This document shows, piece by piece, positions 1 to 7,630 of a DNA stretch of 64,000 nt. The stretch comes from Dyadobacter crusticola DSM 16708 (GTDB lineage Bacteria > Bacteroidota > Bacteroidia > Cytophagales > Spirosomataceae), in contig NZ_JNJB01000006.1 of NCBI RefSeq assembly GCF_000701505.1, positions 62,001 through 126,000 on the forward strand, written 5' to 3'. The position numbers and the translations under genes are program-made. Position 1 is the stretch's first letter, and each line of letters starts with the position of its first letter. The notes beneath the pieces are model-generated. The model saw only the letters and a list, made by a program, of their open reading frames with translations, did not search any database and was not told the origin of the DNA.

Positions 1-2768
1 GGACGGAGCGGATTGGTAGAGGCCGTTGAACGCGCCGGTCCTTTCGGCACATAACCGGCCGGGAATTTCTGCGTCGAAGCATTGTAAACCGCATTGTCAG
101 CCGCCAGATTTTCCATATCCGACTCACGCACCATGCCTTTTACTTTGAAACCATAAAACATCCCGATCGGCTGCCCCTGCTGGGTAATGTGCGTAATGTA
201 AGAGCGTTCCGCACCGGTAGAAAGAATGGTGTTCGCACCACCCATATCGAGTACTTTGTTGCGGTTGAGCGAGAAGTTACCGCTGATGTTCAGGTTGAAA
301 TCGCGGTTTGAGATAACTCTTGCATCTGCCTGGATATCAAATCCGGTGTTCTGTACTTTGGAATTTCTCAGGTTTGTCAAAATGGTTGAAGAACCGGAAA
401 TCGCCGAAAGCGGCTGATTGAAGAGCAGGTTGTAAGAACGGCTCAGGTAATAGTTGGCAATGATGGAAAGCCTGTCATTAAGTAGCCCGAGGTCGAGACC
501 CACATTGTATTGTGAAGTCGACTCCCAGCCCAGGTTCTGATCTTTAATGCCCCCGGCCCACAAGGCTGTGTTCACCGTTCCGTTTCCGAGAACAACCCCG
601 CCCGGAGCTGCCATCGTTTGCAGGAAGTTGTAGTTACCAATGTTGTTGTTTCCGCTCAATCCCCAGCTGGCGCGCAGTTTCACCGTGGAAGCGCTACCCA
701 GCAGATCGTTGTAAAACGGCTCATTCGAAATGTTCCAGCCTGCCGAAACCGACGGGAAGCTTCCCCAGCGGTTGTCAGGACCGAAACGCGAAGATCCGTC
801 AGTCCGGAAAGATACGGTCAGGTAATATTTATTGTCAAAATTATAAACCGCGCGGGCCAGGTAGGAGAGCAATGCCCAATTAGTTTTTCCCGTTCCGTCG
901 CCTTCCGGGTTGCCCGTGTTTAATCCAAAATAAATCGCGTCCGCACCTTTTCCTGTAATTTCTTCGATCCGGTCGTTCTGGTAACCGCGTGCCGTAACGG
1001 AAATCACGTCCCGGTTGTTCTGCTGCGCTGTGTAACCGAGTAATCCGTCGAAATTATGCTTGCCCCATGTCTTTCTGTAATTGAGGGTAAATTCAGCAAG
1101 CTTATCCATGAAGCTTACTGTCCTTGCCACGGAATTCGCAGCTGCAATGGCCTGAGGTGATCCTGGCGGGTTAGCGCCTTCGCTCAGGCTCGTTGGCCGG
1201 TAAAATTCATACTTCTCATTATAAGTCTGCAAGCCCAGGTTTACCTTGAACGTCAGATCTTTAATGATTTCAAATGTGGCAAATCCATTGTAAGTTCCGC
1301 GCTGACCAGAACGGTTAATGTGCGTTTCTGTGGCCAACGCAACAGGGTTTTCTATGGATTGCAAACCAAATCCGGAGCTCAATGCAGCCGCCTCATTCTT
1401 GGCAAGCGAGCCGTCTTCATTATAAGCTTTGAAAATCGGCATATACACCAGCGCTCCCAGAATCGGCCCCTGATTGAACCGGCCTTCCTGCACCTCGCGG
1501 TTCATATTGTAAGTGTAAGCCAGGTTAGCACCGACTTTCAGCTTCTTGTTTACATCCGCGTCAATGTTTGCCCGGAAGTTCGTCCGCTCCTGTTTGGTGC
1601 TGAGGATAATGCCTTGCTGGGTCAGGTGCCCTCCGCTGATCGCATAGCGCAGGCCCTTTTGCCCGCCGCTGAAACTGATGTTATGGCGGCTCACCGGCGC
1701 ATTGCGGTAAAGCTCGTCCTGCCAGTCGGTGTTGTATTTAGGTGTGATCAGCCGCTGGTTGGCAAAATCATAAATGTCCGTAGGAATGCTCACCGAACCC
1801 GCGCTGCCGGGGAGGTTTTTGATACGGGTTGCATTGTCGTCCGAAAACATGGCGTCGTTCCAGGGTTTTCCGCCGTTCACCATCAGGTCGCGATACGTGT
1901 TGTTACGGCCGTCAATCAGCAATTGCGCAAAATCAGAAGAATTAAGCATATCCACCTTCTTGGCCAGCTGATGCACCCCGAACTGATAATCGTATTCCAA
2001 TTTCCCTCTGCCTTCCTTGCCGCGCTTTGTAGTGATCAAAACCACACCACCCGCCGCACGCGAACCGTAAATGGCCGCAGAGGCAGCATCTTTCAGGATA
2101 TCAATGGACTCAATGTCATTAGGATTGATAAATACATCATTACCAGCCGGATAGCCGTCGATCACATAAAGCGGATCAGAGCTTGCATTGATAGAACCCA
2201 CACCGCGGACACGGATTTTTGTTCCCACATAAGGCGCGCCGCTCACCTGGGAAATCTGCACGCCGGCTACTTTTCCAACCAGGGCCTGGCCGACAGTAGG
2301 TGTTGTGAGGTTTAATTCCTTTGCTTTTACACTCGAAACAGCACCGGTAAGATCGCTTTTTCTGAGTGTCTGGTAACCCACGGCCACCACCTCGTCGAGC
2401 ATCATCGCATCTTGCTTCAACTGAACATTCAATGGTTTTTCATCCGAAACCACCACTTCGTGAGCGAGGAAGCCGACGAATGAAAATACGAGCGTGGATC
2501 CTGCCGCAGCCTCGATCACGAACTCCCCGTTTACATCGGTCACAGCGCCGTGGCTGTTGTTCCCCTTTTCAATGACAGTAACACCGAGCAGCGGGTCACC
2601 GTTGCCGTCAAGCACCCGGCCGGTGATCCGGATTTTCGGTGCGTGCGTCCCGGCGTGACTGATTGATACTCGGTGCTCTGGCCGCGCCGCCCGTGCCGGG
2701 CCAAACGCACTGAAAACCAAAGAACCAGCAATTACCACAGGAACAATGGGTAAAAGAAGTTTTTTCAT
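1..2768 (-). CDS. SusC/RagA-type TonB-linked outer-membrane receptor, C-terminus cut by window edge
   Basis: This is an outer-membrane importer that would bring oligosaccharides or similar ligands into the periplasm using TonB energy. I translated it from the ATG at 2768. Residues 1-28 form a signal peptide, about 47-120 a carboxypeptidase-regulatory-like domain (ITGRVLDGNGDPLLGVTV), and 125-132 the DEVVAVGY segment typical of SusC proteins. A plug domain follows with ADPLYVIDGYP-like and IESIDILKDAASAAIYGSRA motifs. The frame is open for 922 codons to base 1, so the last part of the barrel, and any SusD partner, lie outside the window. It is divergent from the M13 peptidase gene across 225 bp that hold candidate promoter elements. 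The substrate cannot be told from the sequence. Confidence 0.93.
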   Translation of the reverse strand, partial: MKKLLLPIVPVVIAGSLVFSAFGPARAARPEHRVSISHAGTHAPKIRITGRVLDGNGDPLLGVTVIEKGNNSHGAVTDVNGEFVIEAAAGSTLVFSFVGFLAHEVVVSDEKPLNVQLKQDAMMLDEVVAVGYQTLRKSDLTGAVSSVKAKELNLTTPTVGQALVGKVAGVQISQVSGAPYVGTKIRVRGVGSINASSDPLYVIDGYPAGNDVFINPNDIESIDILKDAASAAIYGSRAAGGVVLITTKRGKEGRGKLEYDYQFGVHQLAKKVDMLNSSDFAQLLIDGRNNTYRDLMVNGGKPWNDAMFSDDNATRIKNLPGSAGSVSIPTDIYDFANQRLITPKYNTDWQDELYRNAPVSRHNISFSGGQKGLRYAISGGHLTQQGIILSTKQERTNFRANIDADVNKKLKVGANLAYTYNMNREVQEGRFNQGPILGALVYMPIFKAYNEDGSLAKNEAAALSSGFGLQSIENPVALATETHINRSGQRGTYNGFATFEIIKDLTFKVNLGLQTYNEKYEFYRPTSLSEGANPPGSPQAIAAANSVARTVSFMDKLAEFTLNYRKTWGKHNFDGLLGYTAQQNNRDVISVTARGYQNDRIEEITGKGADAIYFGLNTGNPEGDGTGKTNWALLSYLARAVYNFDNKYYLTVSFRTDGSSRFGPDNRWGSFPSVSAGWNISNEPFYNDLLGSASTVKLRASWGLSGNNNIGNYNFLQTMAAPGGVVLGNGTVNTALWAGGIKDQNLGWESTSQYNVGLDLGLLNDRLSIIANYYLSRSYNLLFNQPLSAISGSSTILTNLRNSKVQNTGFDIQADARVISNRDFNLNISGNFSLNRNKVLDMGGANTILSTGAERSYITHITQQGQPIGMFYGFKVKGMVRESDMENLAADNAVYNASTQKFPAGYVPKGPARSTASTNPLR

Positions 2769-2829
2769 AAACAGATTATAATTTGATTTTTACAAGATTG
2801 GGGCTTCGGGTTCTCGCAGGTCCAAACAC

Positions 2830-2851
2830 AAAAAACGCCCAAATAAGGGCG
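2830..2851 (-). terminator. weak hairpin plus T-run in the SusC leader (possible attenuator)
   Basis: Read on the minus strand, CGCCC-TTATTT-GGGCG forms a 5-bp stem followed directly by six T residues. It lies 62-83 bases before the SusC start and next to a TACCTTTG -7-like box. It could attenuate SusC transcription, or it may be chance because the stem is short. Confidence 0.3.
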
Positions 2852-2865
2852 CAAAGGTAGGTTTG
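2852..2865. promoter_or_regulatory. overlapping divergent -7 elements
   Basis: CAAAGGTAGGTTTG holds a minus-strand TACCTTTG (2852-2859) and a plus-strand TAGGTTTG (2858-2865), sharing the central TA. Both fit the Bacteroidota -7 consensus TAnnTTTG. No TTG is found at the expected -33 distance on either side, so these are candidates only. They would serve SusC leftward and the M13 peptidase rightward. Confidence 0.35.
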
Positions 2866-2925
2866 CAGTGTTAAGTCAGGAGGTGCTTAATGTTACGGGG
2901 ATGTGAATTTTACAAGATTGCAGGC

Positions 2926-2939
2926 AAGTGGCGCCACTT
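2926..2939. promoter_or_regulatory. 14-bp perfect palindrome (candidate operator)
   Basis: AAGTGGCGCCACTT equals its own reverse complement. It lies 55 bp before the M13 peptidase start, in the divergent SusC/M13 gap. A dimeric regulator could bind here, but which one is unknown. Confidence 0.35.
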
Positions 2940-2993
2940 TTACGTAAGTTGTAGGACTTGTTTTACTTACCCGACGCGGCTACTTTCCAGATT

Positions 2994-5012
2994 ATGAAAC
3001 CTATCTACTCCCTCTGTTTTGTTTTGCTGGCGGCTGGCGCTTGCCGTCAAAAGCCTGATACAGGCGAAAGCCGGGTTGTGATCACCGGAGTCGATTCTAC
3101 CAAAAAGCCGGGCGATGACTTCTTTATGTATGCCAATGGTATCTGGTACGATACGATCCGCATTCCCGATAGTCAGACCGGCGTGGGTTCTTATTCTTTT
3201 CTCAACTATCCCCAGCGTACCCGGCTGAAAGGTATCCTGGACAGCATCTCCGCGGCCAGCAATGCAGCGGGGAGTATCGAGCAGAAAGTGGGCGATTTTT
3301 ATGCGTCGGGAATGGATACGGCCACAATCAACAAGCAGGGTTACCAGCCAGTCAAATCGCTGCTCGACCGCATTGATGCGATAAACGATCGGCCTTCGCT
3401 CCTGAAATTGGTAGCTGAGGAGCAAAAGGCCGGAAACGGCTCGATAGTCGGGTTTTACGTGGGTCCGGATGATAAGCAGAGTACAGTCAACATAGCGCAG
3501 TTTTACCAGGCGGGTACCGGTTTGCCGGAAAGAGAGTATTATTTCAAAAATGACTCAACAACCGCCGGGGTTCAGAAAGCATATCAAGCTTATCTGACCC
3601 GACTTTTTGAACTGTCGGGAACAGCAACGGATGCCGCGCAGAAGAATGCAGCGGTTACCTATGCGATCGAGAAACAACTCGCTTCCGCGCACAGGACCAA
3701 TGTCGAGCTCAGGGATGTAAAAGCCAATTATAACAAAACCGCTGTCGCTGCACTTTCGAAAAAACACCCGAACATTGATTGGGCCGGATTATTGAATAAT
3801 CTGGGTGCAAAAGTTGATTCCGTCAATGTAGGCCAGCCGGGTTACTACGACAAGCTGAATGCGATGCTCAAATCGGTTTCGCTGGCTGACTGGAAGGTTT
3901 ACCTGAAAGCGCACGCATTGAGTAACTATGCCGATCTGCTGAGCCAGCCTTTTGTCGATGCATCTTTTGCTTATACCAAAATCCTGACCGGACAGGCTGT
4001 GAAACAAACGCGTGCCGAGGAAATGACGCAGGCGATTGATCAGTCTCTCGGAGATGCGCTGGCGCAATTGTACGTTAAAAAGTATTTCCCCGAATCGGCC
4101 AAAAAACGAATGGCAGTATTGGTCGATAATCTCAAAAAGGCTTTCGAAGCCCGCATTGACCGGCTTGACTGGATGAGCGATTCTACCAAGGCGAAGGCGA
4201 AGGATAAACTGCACGCATTCACCGAAAAAATAGGCTATCCTGATAAATGGCGCGATTACTCGCAGGTAAAAGTAAAACGCGATACCTATTTTGAAAACCG
4301 CCTTGCAGCCGACAGGAACGAATACCTGTACAATCTGGACAAGCTCGGCAAGCCCGTGGACCGCACTGAGTGGCACACCACGCCTCCTACTGTGACTGCT
4401 TATAACAATCCGCCGTTGAATGAGATCGTGTTTCCGGCAGGTATTTTGCAGCCGCCGTATTTTGATGTTAATGCAGATGACGCGCTGAATTATGGTGGAA
4501 TTGGAATGGTGATCGGCCACGAGATCACGCATTCGTTTGATGATCAGGGTGCGCAGTACGACAAAGCCGGCAATGTGACTGACTGGTGGACCAAAGCCGA
4601 TTACGCCAAATTCAAAGCCAAAACCCAGCAGGTGATCGATCAGTACAATGCGTTCACTGTACTTGATTCAATGCACATCAAAGGTGCGTTAACCGTGGGC
4701 GAGAATACGGCAGATATCGCCGGCGTGGCAATTGCTTACGATGCATTCAAGCTGACCGAGCAGGGTAAGGACACGACCAGGCTGGATGGTTTCACGCCCG
4801 ATCAGCGCTTCTTTATCTCTATCGCGCGCATCTGGCGCGTGAAAACCCGCGACGCTTACATGTCGATGTACGTCAATACCAACCCGCACTCACCTGCCAA
4901 GTGGCGCGTGAACGGACCTTTGATGAACTTTACGCCATTTTATAAAGCATTTGATGTCCAGCCGGGCGACAAAATGTATAAGCCTGAGAAGGACCGCATT
5001 ACGGTCTGGTAA
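2994..5012 (+). CDS. M13 family (neprilysin/PepO-like) zinc metallopeptidase, lipoprotein
   Basis: An endopeptidase of the neprilysin family that cuts short peptides, probably tethered in the periplasm or outer membrane. The ATG at 2994 gives a lipoprotein signal ending in LAAGAC (Cys17); the frame extends upstream, but that extension would hide the signal. The product is 672 residues, usual for M13. Zinc ligands are in HEITH (509-513) and Glu570 in GENTADIAG. The N-terminal half carries the usual helical M13 region beginning with GDDFFMYANG. The GH39-like gene follows after 31 bp, so the two are probably co-transcribed. The C-terminus ends ITVW, close to the family's usual CxVW ending but without its cysteine. 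Confidence 0.93.
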   Translation: MKPIYSLCFVLLAAGACRQKPDTGESRVVITGVDSTKKPGDDFFMYANGIWYDTIRIPDSQTGVGSYSFLNYPQRTRLKGILDSISAASNAAGSIEQKVGDFYASGMDTATINKQGYQPVKSLLDRIDAINDRPSLLKLVAEEQKAGNGSIVGFYVGPDDKQSTVNIAQFYQAGTGLPEREYYFKNDSTTAGVQKAYQAYLTRLFELSGTATDAAQKNAAVTYAIEKQLASAHRTNVELRDVKANYNKTAVAALSKKHPNIDWAGLLNNLGAKVDSVNVGQPGYYDKLNAMLKSVSLADWKVYLKAHALSNYADLLSQPFVDASFAYTKILTGQAVKQTRAEEMTQAIDQSLGDALAQLYVKKYFPESAKKRMAVLVDNLKKAFEARIDRLDWMSDSTKAKAKDKLHAFTEKIGYPDKWRDYSQVKVKRDTYFENRLAADRNEYLYNLDKLGKPVDRTEWHTTPPTVTAYNNPPLNEIVFPAGILQPPYFDVNADDALNYGGIGMVIGHEITHSFDDQGAQYDKAGNVTDWWTKADYAKFKAKTQQVIDQYNAFTVLDSMHIKGALTVGENTADIAGVAIAYDAFKLTEQGKDTTRLDGFTPDQRFFISIARIWRVKTRDAYMSMYVNTNPHSPAKWRVNGPLMNFTPFYKAFDVQPGDKMYKPEKDRITVW

Positions 5013-5043
5013 AAAATAATGTCAATGTCGCCGGAATTAACTG

Positions 5044-6774
5044 ATGAAAAACTTAGCTGCTAAAACCCGTCAAATGCTCCCTGTGAAATTCAAAACTACG
5101 TTATTCAGCGCCGCATTGTTTGCCGCAGCCTTCGTTCCCGCACTAAGTCAGGACGTGCAAAAACCCGTGAGGATAGAAGTTGACCTGACGAAAGTAAAAG
5201 CGCCAATGCAGCCGATCTGGGCGTTTTTCGGGTACGATGAGCCTAACTACACCTACATGAAGGATGGTAAAAAGCTGCTGACGGAGATTTCACAGCTGAG
5301 CAAAGTGCCGGTTTACGTTCGCGCCCATAGCTTGCTGGTAACCGGCGATGGTGAAGCGGCGCTCAAATGGGGCTCCACCAATGCTTACACGGAAGATGCG
5401 CAGGGTAATCCGGTTTATGACTGGAAGATTGTCGACAAGATCTTTGATACCTACATCGAAAGAGGCATGAAGCCCATTGCGCAGATCGGTTTCATGCCGC
5501 AGGCACTTTCTACCAAACCTGAACCTTACCGCCACCACTGGAAACCCGGCGACGATTATAACGACATTTACCTCGGCTGGGCTTATCCGCCCAAAGACTA
5601 CAAGAAATGGGCAGAGCTGGTATACCAGTGGGTAAAGCACTCTGTCGCGAGGTATGGACAGAAAGAGGTCGAAAGCTGGTACTGGGAGCTTTGGAACGAG
5701 CCGAACATCAGTTACTGGAAAGGTACTGTCGATGAGTACATTAAGTTGTACGACTACACGGCAGATGCTGTCAAGCGCGCATTACCGACTGCCAAAATCG
5801 GCGGTCCGGAGGTAACTGGCCCGGGTTGGGATAAATCCGAAAAATTCATGCGGGCTTTCCTGGACCATGTAACGAAGGGCAAGAATTATGCAACAGGCAA
5901 AACCGGCTCGCCGATCGATTTCATTACCTATCACGCAAAAGGCGCACCGAAGATCGTGAACGGACATGTGCAAATGAATATGGGTACACAGCTGCGCGAT
6001 CTGGATAAAGGTTTTGAAATAGTAGCTTCTTACCCGACTTTGAAAAAGCTGCCTATCATTATCGGAGAATCTGATCCGGAAGGTTGCGCGGCCTGCTCGG
6101 AGGATGTGAGTCCGCAAAATGCTTACCGGAATGGTACCATGTATTCAAGTTACACGGCAGCTTCATTTGCCAGAAAATATGAGCTGGCGGAGGCGAGGGG
6201 AGTAAACCTGCTGGGTGCGGTGAGCTGGTCTTTTGAATTTGAAGAGCAGGCGTGGTTCCGTGGCTTCCGTGACCTGGCTACGAACGGGGTAGATAAACCT
6301 GTGCTGAACGTGTTCCGTATGTTTGGTTTGATGGAAGGTAACCGCGTGGAAGTAAAGCAAAACCTTGCCTATAACTTTCAGAAAGTGAGGGACGAAAGTG
6401 TTCGTGGTGAAGCCGATATCAATGGTATTGCATCCAAAGCAGCCAATGCGGCAGCAGTAATGGTTTGGAATTACCATGATGATAATGTGCCGGCGCCGGA
6501 TGCAACTGTTCAGGTTGCTGTCAGCGGATTACCTTCGCGGGAGGTACTGATGCACCATTACCGGATTGATAAGGAAAACAGCAATTCGTATGAAGCCTGG
6601 AAAGCAATGGGATCGCCGAAGCAGCCAACAGCGGAGCAGATCAGGTTACTTGAAAAAGCCGGCCAGCTTTCCTTGCTTACTTCTCCGGAATGGATCAGAC
6701 CGAAAGCTGGCCAGGCAACGATAGAAATGCAGCTGCCACGACAGGGTGTATCACTGCTGCATTTCAAATGGTAG
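5044..6774 (+). CDS. GH39-like glycoside hydrolase
   Basis: A secreted (beta/alpha)8 glycosidase related to GH39 beta-xylosidases and alpha-L-iduronidases. A signal peptide covers about residues 1-35, ending FVPALSQ. The likely acid/base is Glu219 in WNEPN and the likely nucleophile Glu342 in IIIGESDPEG. The C-terminal beta-rich part (about 440-576) fits the accessory domain of these enzymes. Length (576) is normal. It follows the M13 peptidase by 31 bp and is convergent with the next gene, with only 1 bp between stops. The exact substrate is not shown by the sequence. Confidence 0.8.
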   Translation: MKNLAAKTRQMLPVKFKTTLFSAALFAAAFVPALSQDVQKPVRIEVDLTKVKAPMQPIWAFFGYDEPNYTYMKDGKKLLTEISQLSKVPVYVRAHSLLVTGDGEAALKWGSTNAYTEDAQGNPVYDWKIVDKIFDTYIERGMKPIAQIGFMPQALSTKPEPYRHHWKPGDDYNDIYLGWAYPPKDYKKWAELVYQWVKHSVARYGQKEVESWYWELWNEPNISYWKGTVDEYIKLYDYTADAVKRALPTAKIGGPEVTGPGWDKSEKFMRAFLDHVTKGKNYATGKTGSPIDFITYHAKGAPKIVNGHVQMNMGTQLRDLDKGFEIVASYPTLKKLPIIIGESDPEGCAACSEDVSPQNAYRNGTMYSSYTAASFARKYELAEARGVNLLGAVSWSFEFEEQAWFRGFRDLATNGVDKPVLNVFRMFGLMEGNRVEVKQNLAYNFQKVRDESVRGEADINGIASKAANAAAVMVWNYHDDNVPAPDATVQVAVSGLPSREVLMHHYRIDKENSNSYEAWKAMGSPKQPTAEQIRLLEKAGQLSLLTSPEWIRPKAGQATIEMQLPRQGVSLLHFKW

Positions 6775-6775
6775 C

Positions 6776-7480
6776 TTATTTACCGACTGGAACGAGTACA
6801 CCGATGTGAGCTGACGCGCCGCGGTTATACACTTTGGTATTGTCACCGTCAACCGATGTCGCCAGGTTGCGTAATCCGAAGTGGTAGCGTCCTTCTGCAA
6901 AAATTTTCAGTGCGCCGAGTGGGTAAGCCAGTCCCGCGCCGCCGACCATTCCGAAGTCGAACTTGCGGCTGTCTTCTCCGAAGCTGTACGTTTCATCCCG
7001 GCTTTCGCTGGCAATCAGCTCGTTGTCAATATAAAGCTTTGAGGTAGATTTCGTTTTCAAATTGCCCATCAGCAAACGGACTTCCGGACCTATGGAGAAA
7101 AGTCCTTCCAGCTTCCCCAGTTTTGGTCTGTATTGAAACAAAATTGGCAGTTCAATGTAGTTTACTGACAAATTTCCTTTTACATCGATCTTGACAGTCT
7201 GATTGTTAACCATCTCCTCAGATTTCATCCGAATCCGTGTGCCGCGTTGTGAAAATCCCGGTTCAAGCTGAATGCTGGTTGTGGCACTCATGGGCAGATT
7301 GAAAAGAACGGCGAAGCTCAATCCGGGTTTCGGTCTAAAAGGATAATTCTCGTCATCCTGCACTGCGAAATTGGCAAAGTTAGACCCGGCACGTAGCCCG
7401 ATACTCGTTTGCGCCCAGGATGCAGACCCGGCGAATAAGCAAAATACTAGCAAAAGGAACTGCCGTACCGATGTTTTCAT
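6776..7480 (-). CDS. PorT-like outer-membrane beta-barrel protein
   Basis: A 234-residue protein with a clear signal peptide (residues 1-23, ending GSASWAQ) followed by alternating hydrophobic and polar strands. Examples are the segments around SIQLEPGFSQRG, IELPILFQYRP and FAEGRYHFGLRNL. These features match the outer-membrane beta-barrel (PorT/OMP_b-brl_2) group of Bacteroidota. Its role is unknown. A TAGTTTTG -7-like box lies at 7542-7549 on the minus strand, with a TTG only 14 bp further upstream, so the promoter match is incomplete. Confidence 0.75.
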   Translation of the reverse strand: MKTSVRQFLLLVFCLFAGSASWAQTSIGLRAGSNFANFAVQDDENYPFRPKPGLSFAVLFNLPMSATTSIQLEPGFSQRGTRIRMKSEEMVNNQTVKIDVKGNLSVNYIELPILFQYRPKLGKLEGLFSIGPEVRLLMGNLKTKSTSKLYIDNELIASESRDETYSFGEDSRKFDFGMVGGAGLAYPLGALKIFAEGRYHFGLRNLATSVDGDNTKVYNRGASAHIGVLVPVGK

Positions 7481-7630
7481 AGTCGTTGATTTTTGAGGAA
7501 TAAGTTTGTTGAGATAACATTGAAATTTACTCCTAAAAAACCAAAACTATTCAAGATTAGGAACAAGTGGTGACTTAATATTTCTGTTAATAAAAAGTTT
7601 GTCGCGGCCGGGCTATAATAGCAAGCTGCA

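Larger units (their letters stand above)
2788..2920. repeat. 13-bp direct repeat pair, 120 bp apart
   Basis: The sequence ttttacaagattg occurs at 2788-2800 and again at 2908-2920 in the gap between the divergent SusC and M13 genes. The copies are identical and in the same orientation. They could be binding sites or the trace of a local duplication. No function is known. Confidence 0.5.

Noticed and set aside
1320..2315. 331-codon plus-strand open frame
   Set aside because: It lies opposite the SusC gene, whose minus-strand frame has clear plug and signal motifs. The plus-strand product has no recognisable domain.
3789..4532. 247-codon minus-strand open frame
   Set aside because: It is the antisense of the M13 peptidase, which carries the zinc motif in the other strand; no independent support.
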